Assembly: GCA_947629225.1 (NCBI GenBank)
Contig: CANRCY010000036.1
Coordinates: 1 to 11,103, forward strand
DNA: 11,103 bases
Direction: 5' to 3'
Source: an uncultured Clostridia bacterium
Lineage (GTDB): Bacteria; Bacillota; Clostridia; Christensenellales; Borkfalkiaceae
The notes under the pieces are model-generated. The model searched no databases. It saw nothing but the letters and a program-made list of their open reading frames with translations, and had not been told where the DNA came from. Position numbers and translations under genes: made by a program. Below are positions 1 through 6,731 of the stretch, in pieces (positions within the stretch are counted from its first letter, which is position 1; every line of letters begins with the position of its first letter).

Positions 1-42
1 TGCCTTCGCGGACTTACCATTCGGACTGCGTTCTTTCTTTTT

Positions 43-77
43 CGGCTCAGCATGACGCGGGCGGCTCAGCATGACGC
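43..77. repeat. Two copies of a 16-bp REP-like element
   Basis: The 16-mer CGGCTCAGCATGACGC occurs at 43-58 and again at 62-77, a period of 19 bp. Its reverse complement contains GTCATGCTGAGC, close to the GTCATGTTGAGC core of the larger repeats at 4548 and 4726 and on the minus strand near 8780. I read it as the decayed edge of the same dispersed family. No gene is visible in 1-141. Confidence 0.7.
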
Positions 78-87
78 TTTGATGTGT

Positions 88-108
88 CCCCCCCCTCATA
101 GGGGGGGG
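88..108. repeat. C8/G8 perfect hairpin
   Basis: Eight C (88-95), a TCATA loop (96-100) and eight G (101-108) form a perfect palindrome just upstream of the lipoprotein promoter. It is followed by GGTAAAAT-type sequence rather than a T-run, so it is not a clean terminator for rightward transcription. The C-rich/G-rich hairpin theme recurs at 4466-4484 and in the 6071-6191 element. Confidence 0.7.
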
Positions 109-141
109 TAAAATAAGCGCAATTTTTTTATTTGAAAAGTA

Positions 142-170
142 TTGACATCTAAAATTTTTTGGTGTAAAAT
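142..170 (+). promoter_or_regulatory. Sigma-A promoter of the large lipoprotein gene
   Basis: A perfect -35 TTGACA (142-147), a 17-bp spacer and a -10 TAAAAT (165-170). The predicted transcription start near 177 leaves a leader of about 50 nt before the ATG at 228, with G/A-rich SD sequence GGGGGAAAGGA at 214-224. Confidence 0.85.
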
Positions 171-227
171 GAGAATCGCCATAATTTGGTGGCAAAAATA
201 AAAAACTTTATTAGGGGGAAAGGAACT

Positions 228-3200
228 ATGAAGAAACTCAGGATCGCTCTGACGTTTCTGCTCGTTCTCTGCTGTTCCGTCTGCTTGTTCGCTTGCAAGA
301 AGACAGGGGACAACGGCGGCGCAAAGAACGTGTCGGAAATGTCGATCACCGGGGGGAAGCGTAGCTTTAAGGAAGGCGAGGCTTTCTCTGCGGGCGACGA
401 CTTGAAAGTCAAAGTGTACTATCAGGGGGACGATAACGAGTACGAACTCACGTCGGAAGATTACGAGATCGACTCTTCCGCCTACAACAAGGACAAGGCG
501 GGGACGTACAACATTTACATCATCCCGAAGAACCAGCCCGAAAACCTTTGGGACGGACAGGAAGGCAGCGCCGACAACCGTTTCAAAAAGTCTTATCCCG
601 TAAGCGTCGACCACAGCTGGACGGAAGGCGAACCGGGGAAATACACCTGCGCTTGCGGCGCGGTGCGTAACTCCTATCCCGAGCTCAACGACCAGTTCAA
701 GTTTGTCGGTTGGGGCAACGTTGGGGAATATACGCGCGGCGCGGAAGGCAAGACCTATCCCGACGCAAAGGCTCCCATCGCAGGGGAAAATCACATTTCC
801 TACGGCAGCCTCGTTGCAGGGCAGAGCTTGGAGCTCGTTCTCAAACTCTCCGCACTCAACAGACCTACATCTCTCGTTTATAACGAAAGCACGGGCGGCA
901 TCAATGGCGTAGAAATGTATGATACCCCTTTGATGGGCTTCCGTAACGGCGCGGTCGGGTTCATCCCCCGCGAAGATAACTACGTCATCGGTACGGCGGC
1001 AGGATTCGTCGCCGCGGCAGGCTCCAACATCCCGAGCGGCAACGGCGCTCCCACCGGGGGCACTGCCACCACGGAAAGCAATCTTTGGGACTTCTATTGT
1101 GAATTGAATCCCGCTATAATCAACGCTTCTACCGACTTTGTGGACAGCACCCTTGAGAATTGGTCCACCGTTGTTGTGACGTACGACTACCAGTCCGACG
1201 GCATCATGCGCATCAGCCATGAGCTTTACAGATTCAAGGACTACGATCCCGACGCCGAACCCGACACGACGATCACCTACACCGTCAAGGTTCCCGACGC
1301 GGCGTACGAAGTCGTTGTTTACGGCGAGAACTGCTCCTTCACGATCACTTCTGCCGAATTCATCGCGGGGCGCGCTCTGAAAGAGAACGGTCTCACCATC
1401 CCTCACGGACCCGACGCTGTCTATCAGCCCGCAGGGAAACTCTTCGATACGACGGGTCTCGAAACGAGAGCCGAATTCACCGACGGCGGCGTGATCGAAG
1501 ATTCTTACAACGCATACGCTTATCGCGACATTACGCCCGATCCTACGGACGAAGTGCCCGATCCTCAGCCTGTTAAGACGAAGATCAATCTTTCGACCGA
1601 CGTTTTGACTGCCGACATGTACGACTTCTGCGTCGAGTTCAACGGGCAGACCGCTTGGCTCACCAAGGACGGACAGGAATCCACCGCAGACAACAAGACC
1701 ACCAACCAGACGATCACCGTCGTTCCCAACGTCATCACGGGCGCAACGACGACCCCGATCAAGAGCGGCGAAGTCACCTATGACGCACCCGCAGTCGAAT
1801 ACGACTATGCGGTCACCAAATCGCATGACTATATCCGTCTCGTTGCAACGGGCACTGCCATGAAGGCAACTGCGGCTCAGAGTGAAAAGCTCGGCGGCAG
1901 CACCCACTTCATCGCGTTCAAACTGCTCACCAACCTCACGGCAGACGGCATTGCGGATACCCTTTCCGCAACGGGCACGAACATCTCCGTGATCGCCAAG
2001 AAGGTAGGGACCACGGTCGACGTGATCGTCGGCGTTAAGGCAGACTATGCCAAGACGTTCGATCTCACGTTGAAGGACGAGACCAAGATCCAGATCGATC
2101 TCAGCGGGCTCGAAGAACTTCCCGCAGTCGGCGCAGAGATCACGCAGTCCGACTTCTATCTCGACATCGGCGGCACCTACACCGTGAAGTACAGCGGGTT
2201 CAGCGGCTCCGCGGACGCTCTGAAACTTTCCATCGGCAGCAAGACCGAAACCGTTGCGAATATCAAAGAAGCCATTAAGGGCGAATATGCGGAAGGCGTC
2301 ACTCCCGACAGAGATACTTTCTTCCGTGGGAACGACTCGCAGTATATCGTCGGGATCGACGATACGGACGGTCTCACCGTCACCTATTGGCTCGCGGCTC
2401 CTCAGATCGGCAACCTCACCGTCAACCAGATCGCTCCCGAAGTGACCTTGCGCGACGCGGACAACAAGGTGCTCGCCTCCGCGACCCTCACCTATCGTTT
2501 GCTTGTGAAGAGCGCGACGAACATCGGCACGGATGACGAACCCGTCTACGTTGTCCCGAGCGACAACAGGCTCATCGTTTATGCCGTGAAGGAAAGCGAG
2601 AACCTTGAAAACGGTCTCGGCTTTGCGGCAACGCTCAACATCGAGCATACCAAGCAAGCCGCCGAAGAATATCTCACGTTGCTCTTCAACGTCGGCGTTA
2701 CCGTTGCAGACGGCGCGGCGACATGGGCAGATGAGAACTTGCTCACGAAGGCAAGCACGGCGAAGGTCATCCCGTTCGGCACGATGAACGATGCGACCGA
2801 CTACGATACGGGCGCGATCCTCATCGCAAACCTTTCCCTCACCGCACTCGGCGTGAGAGCAGACGACACCACGGCACAGTTCCGCTTCACCGCGAACGAG
2901 AACACGGAAGAAGGGCAAGAGACTTACACGATCTATTCCGTGACCGAAAACACGATCACGAGCACGGAGAAGACGCCCGACACTGAACGTGTGAACGTTC
3001 ATACGGGTAGCTGCGTTGCCGACGATGTGAAGGCATATCAGGACGGCGACTTCTACTACGGCGCGCTCATCAAGTACGCAACGGGCGCTCATACCTTCCA
3101 GGGTTATGCAGAAGGCTCGACCACCGATACCTGCAAGGTCTGCGGTGCGGTCATCACCAAGGTCGTAGAAGGCAGTACCACTTACGAATACACCGTTCTT

Positions 3201-4364
3201 GACGAAAAGAACATGGCTACCTTCACGAACCGCCTTACGACGGATGCAGCCGCTTGGTGGGACGTCAACCAGAAGATCGGCGTCAGAGATTTGGGCGAGG
3301 GCGACTTCGTTATCACCTATGCTTGGGATCAGGTCGACGCGAACTATGCTTCCGACGGCGCGATCACGCTCAGCGGCACGAAGACGGAAGGCTCCGATCT
3401 CCGCAAACGCTTCCTTGAACCCGCTACCGATGAAGGCTTCAAAGCTCTCGAGGTGGGCAAGGGGCTCATCGGCGAAGGCGGCACGATCAACTACAAGCTC
3501 TTCGACAAAGACGGCGCGGAAGTCACCTATAACGAAGACTTTGCAGCTCTCGAAGACGGAAGATGGCTCGGCAATTACAAAGTAACGGCAGTCCGTCTCG
3601 GCACGACCCTCTATGTCTATGAGAAAGTCGTCACCTCGGATAGGACCTTCACCTCCGAACTCGTCATCACCAAGTTCACCACCGAGGCGCTCACCGTTTG
3701 CTTGTGGGGTAGCCCCGCTTGGTGCGGCGAAACCGTGAAGTGCGATATCGGTACCGTCAAAACCACGACAACGGGAATTACCGATATGGTGATCGGTGCG
3801 GAAGATTGCAGTGCCGCTTACACCGCAGACACTCCTCTTTGGACAATGGGCTTTACGGCAGGGATGAAGGTCACGGTCAAGGGCAAGCACAACTCCGCAG
3901 GTGCGGGTGCTTATACCACTGCGCTTGCATACCTCTACGGCTTGAACGACGAGGGCGAGCGCGCGGCAGGCGGTACGAACTTCCGTATGGACTATTGGGT
4001 CAACGGTGCGGATGAAGGCGACAATCAGAATGAGAAACAACCCTGTAACGTTGCGGCGTATAACTTCTCGATCATGAAGGGCGTTTGGTTCGATGATACC
4101 AATCAGAGCTCCGACTGGTTTGGAAATTACAGCAAACTCTATGTCGGTAAAGATCTTGACGTGACGATCACTTGGGACTGGACGAAAAAGTCGCAGATCG
4201 TGATCAGCTACACGATGGTTGGTAAGATCGAAGGTGCGGACGCTGTGTTCCACATGGACTACACCATCAAGGCGATGAGCGGAAATCTTCCCACGAACCT
4301 CGAAATTGGTCTCGGCACCGACCACGCTTGCTACAAGGTTACGGAAATGTCCGTTTTGAAGTAA
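228..4364 (+). CDS. Large secreted multidomain lipoprotein (Ig-like and probable lectin-like modules)
   Basis: A 1,378-residue protein of unknown function, predicted to be exported and lipid-anchored on the outer face of the membrane. Residues 1-23 are a signal peptide (MKK start, hydrophobic core) ending in lipobox LFAC with Cys23. The ATG at 228 is chosen over an in-frame TTG at 186 because the SD and signal peptide fit it. Residues about 35-105 resemble a bacterial Ig-like domain (SFKEGEAF...GTYNIYIIP). A second Ig-like stretch lies around 386-505. Short cysteine motifs (TCACGA at 140-145, TCKVCGA near 968-974) resemble the Cys-rich linkers of clostridial surface proteins; the first is CxC rather than CxxC. 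Three beta-rich modules (about 148-382, 985-1178, 1180-1378) end in similar motifs (CSFTITSAEF, CGETVKCDIG, CYKVTEMSVL), suggesting repeated concanavalin-like folds. The fold call is inference. The gene is monocistronic, with its own promoter and terminator. A carbohydrate- or surface-binding role is plausible but unproven; no catalytic motif was recognised. Confidence 0.85.
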   Translation: MKKLRIALTFLLVLCCSVCLFACKKTGDNGGAKNVSEMSITGGKRSFKEGEAFSAGDDLKVKVYYQGDDNEYELTSEDYEIDSSAYNKDKAGTYNIYIIPKNQPENLWDGQEGSADNRFKKSYPVSVDHSWTEGEPGKYTCACGAVRNSYPELNDQFKFVGWGNVGEYTRGAEGKTYPDAKAPIAGENHISYGSLVAGQSLELVLKLSALNRPTSLVYNESTGGINGVEMYDTPLMGFRNGAVGFIPREDNYVIGTAAGFVAAAGSNIPSGNGAPTGGTATTESNLWDFYCELNPAIINASTDFVDSTLENWSTVVVTYDYQSDGIMRISHELYRFKDYDPDAEPDTTITYTVKVPDAAYEVVVYGENCSFTITSAEFIAGRALKENGLTIPHGPDAVYQPAGKLFDTTGLETRAEFTDGGVIEDSYNAYAYRDITPDPTDEVPDPQPVKTKINLSTDVLTADMYDFCVEFNGQTAWLTKDGQESTADNKTTNQTITVVPNVITGATTTPIKSGEVTYDAPAVEYDYAVTKSHDYIRLVATGTAMKATAAQSEKLGGSTHFIAFKLLTNLTADGIADTLSATGTNISVIAKKVGTTVDVIVGVKADYAKTFDLTLKDETKIQIDLSGLEELPAVGAEITQSDFYLDIGGTYTVKYSGFSGSADALKLSIGSKTETVANIKEAIKGEYAEGVTPDRDTFFRGNDSQYIVGIDDTDGLTVTYWLAAPQIGNLTVNQIAPEVTLRDADNKVLASATLTYRLLVKSATNIGTDDEPVYVVPSDNRLIVYAVKESENLENGLGFAATLNIEHTKQAAEEYLTLLFNVGVTVADGAATWADENLLTKASTAKVIPFGTMNDATDYDTGAILIANLSLTALGVRADDTTAQFRFTANENTEEGQETYTIYSVTENTITSTEKTPDTERVNVHTGSCVADDVKAYQDGDFYYGALIKYATGAHTFQGYAEGSTTDTCKVCGAVITKVVEGSTTYEYTVLDEKNMATFTNRLTTDAAAWWDVNQKIGVRDLGEGDFVITYAWDQVDANYASDGAITLSGTKTEGSDLRKRFLEPATDEGFKALEVGKGLIGEGGTINYKLFDKDGAEVTYNEDFAALEDGRWLGNYKVTAVRLGTTLYVYEKVVTSDRTFTSELVITKFTTEALTVCLWGSPAWCGETVKCDIGTVKTTTTGITDMVIGAEDCSAAYTADTPLWTMGFTAGMKVTVKGKHNSAGAGAYTTALAYLYGLNDEGERAAGGTNFRMDYWVNGADEGDNQNEKQPCNVAAYNFSIMKGVWFDDTNQSSDWFGNYSKLYVGKDLDVTITWDWTKKSQIVISYTMVGKIEGADAVFHMDYTIKAMSGNLPTNLEIGLGTDHACYKVTEMSVLK

Positions 4365-4422
4365 ACGATCTTTGCTCATTGTGAGCGAAAAAAGCCACCG
4401 AAAACAGGAAACTGTTTGAACC

Positions 4423-4454
4423 AAAAGAAATCCCGCTCCCGCGGGATTTCTTTT
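4423..4454. terminator. Rho-independent terminator after the large lipoprotein gene
   Basis: A perfect 14-bp stem, AAAAGAAATCCCGC (4423-4436) with GCGGGATTTCTTTT (4441-4454), closed by a TCCC loop. T-runs flank the GC core on both strands, so it could act in either direction. It lies 58 bp after the stop codon. Confidence 0.92.
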
Positions 4455-4465
4455 CGCCCTCTTTG

Positions 4466-4500
4466 CCCCCTCCATCGGAGGGGGATTAAGGGGGGTGGGC
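4466..4500. repeat. C-rich/G-rich hairpin repeat
   Basis: CCCCCTCC (4466-4473), an ATC loop and GGAGGGGG (4477-4484) form a perfect 8-bp stem, followed by a G-rich tail to 4500. The layout echoes the hairpin at 88-108 and the CCCCTTGAGGGG cores of the 6071-6191 element. It begins a gene-free stretch (4365-4976) that otherwise holds the tandem composite repeat and the rpmG promoter. Confidence 0.65.
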
Positions 4501-4503
4501 ATT

Positions 4504-4674
4504 GTCATGTCGACCGAAGTGGAGACATCTCTACCTTATTCTAATCACGTCATGTTGAGCGAAGGCGTAGCCGAAGTCGAAACATCTCTACATTATAAAG
4601 TGGACACCCTTCGACAGGCTCAGGGTGACGTATTTGAGATTTTTCGACTTCACTTCGTTCCGCTCGAAATGACA
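4504..4674. repeat. Composite REP-like repeat, copy 1 (171 bp)
   Basis: First copy of a unit repeated at 4682-4852 with a period of 178 bp and about six mismatches by eye. Inside it are four short modules. Two are forward, starting GTCATGTCGACC (4504) and GTCATGTTGAGCG (about 4549), and each runs to ACATCTC. A middle palindromic CCTTCGACAGGCTCAGG follows. Last comes an inverted module, CGACTTCACTTCG to GCTCGAAATGAC. All share a GTCAT..GA start and an ATCTC end. No convincing coding sequence is present; an open frame at 4495-4776 merely translates the repeat. Confidence 0.88.
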
Positions 4675-4681
4675 GTATTAT

Positions 4682-4852
4682 GTCATGTCGACCGCAGTGG
4701 AGACATCTCTACCTTGTTAAAATCACGTCATGTTGAGCGAAGGCGTAGCCGAAGTCGAAACATCTCCACATTATAAAGTGGACACCCTTCGACAGGCTCA
4801 GGGTGACGTATTTGAGATTTCTCGACTTCACTTCGTTCCGCTCGAAATGACA
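4682..4852. repeat. Composite REP-like repeat, copy 2 (171 bp)
   Basis: Second tandem copy of the 4504-4674 unit, separated from it by GTATTAT. Differences are single substitutions plus a small cluster around 4717-4721. It ends 44 bp upstream of the rpmG -35 box, so the array sits against the promoter of the ribosomal block. Confidence 0.88.
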
Positions 4853-4896
4853 TTAAGTCTTTTTATAAAATTTCCCAAATTCACTGCGAAAATCGT

Positions 4897-4925
4897 TTGA
4901 CAAGCCCTCGCTTTTTTGATATACT
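4897..4925 (+). promoter_or_regulatory. Promoter of the rpmG-secE-nusG transcript
   Basis: A perfect -35 TTGACA (4897-4902), 17-bp spacer and -10 TATACT (4920-4925), preceded by TGA to give an extended -10 (TGATATACT). The start of transcription is expected near 4932. The leader contains a small CACC/GGTG stem at 4935-4948 followed by TAATTTTTTTG, which is terminator-like but very short, so I do not call an attenuator. Confidence 0.9.
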
Positions 4926-4976
4926 TTCTTTACGCACCAAAAGGGGTGTAATTTTTTTGTATGGAGTTTTCTCACC

Positions 4977-5141
4977 ATGGCAGTTAAATCCACAAGGCTC
5001 AAAATTACGTTCGAGTGTACGGAATGCAAAAACCGCAATTACGACAGCTTCAAGAACAAGAGAAACGATCCCGACCGCCTCGAACTCAAGAAGTACTGCC
5101 CAACCTGCAAAAAACATACCGTTCATAAGGAATCCAAGTAA
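4977..5141 (+). CDS. rpmG: 50S ribosomal protein L33 (zinc-ribbon form)
   Basis: A 54-residue large-subunit protein, full length for bacterial L33. It starts MAVKSTRLKITFECTEC and has the C+ zinc ribbon: Cys14-x-x-Cys17 and Cys41-x-x-Cys44 (CPTC). The basic pattern KNRNYDSFKNKRN is typical. GGAG at 4963-4966 lies 10 nt before the ATG, slightly far but the best SD available. It is the first gene after the block promoter and secE follows after 17 bp, the usual Bacillota order. The intact cysteines predict zinc dependence; many Bacillota also carry a cysteine-free paralogue, which is not in this window. Confidence 0.95.
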   Translation: MAVKSTRLKITFECTECKNRNYDSFKNKRNDPDRLELKKYCPTCKKHTVHKESK

Positions 5142-5158
5142 TTCCACGGAGAATGATT

Positions 5159-5446
5159 ATGGCGAAATCCAAAGATCTCGAAACCGAGAAGAAAGAGAAA
5201 AAAGAAAAAAAGCCCGAAGAACCCCAAAAGGCGAAAAAGCAAGATAAAAACAAAAAGCCCAACTTTTTCGTGCGCCTCGGCAAGAAATTCAAAGAGACTT
5301 TTTCCGAGCTCAAACGCGTTACTTGGCCTACCTTCCCGCAGGCGCTCAAAGCAACGGGCGTTGTCATCGTCATCGTGCTCATCTTCCTTGTCGTCGTCAC
5401 GGGCGTAAACTACGGCTTCTCCGCCCTCTTAAACCTCTTGACCTAA
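5159..5446 (+). CDS. secE: Preprotein translocase subunit SecE
   Basis: A 95-residue membrane protein that clamps SecY in the SecYEG channel. A long, highly charged Lys/Glu-rich N-terminal extension (residues about 5-35) is cytoplasmic. It is followed by the amphipathic segment with the family hallmark ELKRVTWPT (50-58) and one transmembrane helix (about 66-86). This is the single-helix form usual in Gram-positive bacteria. I chose the ATG at 5159 because GGAGA at 5148-5152 is 6-7 nt upstream; an in-frame ATG at 5153 would overlap that SD. It lies between rpmG and nusG (gap of 15 bp to nusG) in a probable single transcript. Confidence 0.96.
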   Translation: MAKSKDLETEKKEKKEKKPEEPQKAKKQDKNKKPNFFVRLGKKFKETFSELKRVTWPTFPQALKATGVVIVIVLIFLVVVTGVNYGFSALLNLLT

Positions 5447-5461
5447 AACAGGAGATCATTT

Positions 5462-6028
5462 ATGGCTATCAAAGATACCGTCCCCCAATGGTATATTCTG
5501 CATACCTATTCGGGGTACGAGGCTATGGTGAAAGATTCGCTCTTACGGCTCATCGAGAACAATAACCTCTCCGACAGCATCGTAGACGTTAAAATCCCCA
5601 CCGAGCAGACAATCGAAGAGAAGGCGAACGGCAAAAAGAAGGTCGTGGAGCGCAAACTCCTGCCTTGCTATGTCTTCATCAAAATGATCTACTCCAATCA
5701 GCTTTGGTACCTCATCACCAATACGAGAGGGGTCACGGGTTTTTGCGGTCCGCAAGGGAGACCGATCCCCATGAAAGAGGACGAGATCCGCAAAATGCGC
5801 CTCGAAGAATTCGTTGTAGACGCTGACTTTAAGGCGGGCGACCGCGTTTCGATCGACAGCGGTCCTTTGGAAGGGTTCATCGGCACCATTGCGTCCGTCA
5901 ACGACGAGGCGCAGCGTGCCAAGGTCGAGATCGTCATGTTCGGCAGAAACCAAGAAGTCGAAGTCGAGTATATCCAAATGACGAAGATCTCCGATACCGC
6001 CGTCGAAATCCCCAAAGAGGAAGAATAA
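5462..6028 (+). CDS. nusG: Transcription termination/antitermination protein NusG
   Basis: A 188-residue RNA polymerase-associated factor. The NGN domain spans about residues 7-112: WY at 10-11, RKLLPCYVFIKM at 64-75, and TRGVTGFCG at 88-96, which corresponds to the conserved VTGFVG segment that contacts the polymerase clamp. A C-terminal KOW domain follows (about 123-178), with GDRV and GFIGTI. GGAG of CAGGAG precedes the ATG by about 7 nt. It follows secE by 15 bp. The following gene, rplK, is 264 bp away because a repeat element and the L1 leader lie between. Length and motifs are normal. Confidence 0.96.
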   Translation: MAIKDTVPQWYILHTYSGYEAMVKDSLLRLIENNNLSDSIVDVKIPTEQTIEEKANGKKKVVERKLLPCYVFIKMIYSNQLWYLITNTRGVTGFCGPQGRPIPMKEDEIRKMRLEEFVVDADFKAGDRVSIDSGPLEGFIGTIASVNDEAQRAKVEIVMFGRNQEVEVEYIQMTKISDTAVEIPKEEE

Positions 6029-6070
6029 CGCTTGTTGCTCGGCGCTTGGCGCTTGGACAAACGTCTGACG

Positions 6071-6191
6071 CCTTGCCCACCCCTTGAGGGGTGGGTGGCT
6101 TGCCGCAACGGCGGCAAGACGGAAGGGGTGTCGTCAACCAAACACCCCCTCAGTCACTTCGTGACAGCTCCCCCTCAAGGGGCAGCCAAGG
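6071..6191. repeat. 121-bp palindromic hairpin-rich repeat (MITE-like)
   Basis: The ends CCTTG (6071-6075) and CAAGG (6187-6191) are inverted, and an inner pair GGGGTGT (6125-6131) / ACACCCC (6142-6148) is also inverted. The element can therefore fold as one long imperfect palindrome. It also holds local hairpins: CCCACCCC/GGGGTGGG (6076-6095), CTTGCCGC/GCGGCAAG (6099-6118) and GTCAC/GTGAC (6153-6165). There is no T-run, so it is not an ordinary terminator. It codes for nothing recognisable and no transposase is near. I infer a non-autonomous or REP-like dispersed repeat inserted between nusG and rplK. Confidence 0.75.
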
Positions 6192-6211
6192 AAAATAAAT
6201 TACCGATTCGG

Positions 6212-6235
6212 CGATAACACTTCAACGTGTTTTCG
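6212..6235 (+). other. Short hairpin in the rplK upstream region
   Basis: CGATAACAC (6212-6220) can pair with GTGTTTTCG (6227-6235) across a TTCAAC loop with one T-T mismatch. It sits between the repeat element and the L1-binding site. It may be a structural part of the rplK leader; no function is evident. I found no convincing promoter between 6029 and 6240. Confidence 0.4.
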
Positions 6236-6240
6236 ATAGA

Positions 6241-6279
6241 GTGGGAGGCGGCAAAACTCATCGCCGCCGCAGAAACCAC
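6241..6279 (+). promoter_or_regulatory. Ribosomal protein L1-binding leader upstream of rplK
   Basis: The RNA folds as a lower stem GUGG (6241-6244) with CCAC (6276-6279) and an upper stem GGCGGC (6247-6252) with GCCGCC (6263-6268). Between them is an asymmetric internal loop, GA on the left and GCAGAAA on the right. This matches the 23S rRNA L1 site (GUGGGAGGC opposite GCC..GAAA..CCAC) and known L1-mRNA sites. The preceding GATAG further resembles the rRNA. It ends 2 nt before the rplK SD (AAGGAG, 6282-6287), so bound L1 should block rplK-rplA translation. The structure is seen directly; the regulation is inferred from the established L1 autoregulation mechanism. Confidence 0.8.
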
Positions 6280-6292
6280 AGAAGGAGTAAAA

Positions 6293-6718
6293 ATGGCAAA
6301 GAAAATTACCGCAGTCGTGAAGCTTCAGCTTCCCGCAGGGAAAGCCACTCCCGGTCCCCCCGTAGGTTCTACGCTGGGTCCCCACGGGATCAATATCCCC
6401 GGCTTTACCAAAGAATTCAACGCAAAAACCGCCGCGCAGGACGGGCTCATCATTCCCGTCGTCATGACGATCTATGCGGACCGCTCTTTCACGTTCGTCC
6501 TCAAAACGCCGCCCGCACCCGTCCTCATCAAAAAGGCGCTCGGGCTCGAGACCGCTTCTTCCACCCCCAACAAGGTGAAAGTCGGCAAACTCACCAAGGC
6601 GCAGGTAGAGGAGATCGCAAAGACGAAGATGCCCGATCTCAACTGCTCTTCGCTCGAAAGCGCGATGAGCATGATCAAGGGCACCGCCCGCAGCATGGGC
6701 GTTACGGTCGAGGAATAA
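6293..6718 (+). CDS. rplK: 50S ribosomal protein L11
   Basis: A 141-residue protein of the GTPase-associated centre, binding 23S rRNA with L10. The N-terminal domain has KLQLPAGKATPGPPVG and HGINIPGFTKEFNAKT; the C-terminal RNA-binding domain has PNKVKVGKLT and the hallmark KGTARSMGV near the end. The ATG at 6293 has AAGGAG five nt upstream; an earlier in-frame start at 6227 would read through the L1-binding hairpin and is rejected. Two usually conserved positions differ: GPALGQHG is GSTLGPHG here, so Ser26 replaces one proline of the thiostrepton-contacting pair. rplA follows after 13 bp. Expression of both is probably controlled by L1 through the leader at 6241-6279. Confidence 0.97.
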   Translation: MAKKITAVVKLQLPAGKATPGPPVGSTLGPHGINIPGFTKEFNAKTAAQDGLIIPVVMTIYADRSFTFVLKTPPAPVLIKKALGLETASSTPNKVKVGKLTKAQVEEIAKTKMPDLNCSSLESAMSMIKGTARSMGVTVEE

Positions 6719-6731
6719 GGAGGGTCATATC

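Noticed and set aside
96..4508. 1,470-residue minus-strand open frame
   Set aside because: It is the exact antisense of the lipoprotein gene in the same codon register, with low-complexity Arg/Val/Asp-rich sequence and no convincing start signal or recognisable domain. Its openness follows from codon bias.
4495..4776. 93-residue plus-strand open frame
   Set aside because: It lies wholly within the repeats, and its amino acid sequence repeats because the DNA does. It has no SD and resembles no known protein.
4504..4852. CRISPR array
   Set aside because: There are only two long copies with a 7-bp gap and internal inverted modules, with no regular short repeats and unique spacers and no cas genes.
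4935..4960. Attenuator in the rpmG leader
   Set aside because: The CACC/GGTG stem has four pairs before a T-run; it is suggestive but too short to support as a terminator.
4365..4976. tRNA-Trp or another tRNA upstream of rpmG/secE, as seen in some Bacillota
   Set aside because: No cloverleaf or T-loop GTTCRANNC-type sequence was found; the stretch is repeats, terminator and promoter.
6032..6217. 61-residue frame between nusG and rplK
   Set aside because: It is a translation of the palindromic repeat element and has no SD or family resemblance.
6227..6292. N-terminal extension of rplK from an upstream in-frame start
   Set aside because: It would encode 22 residues not found in L11 and would overlap the L1-binding hairpin; the ATG at 6293 has an ideal SD and the family N-terminus.
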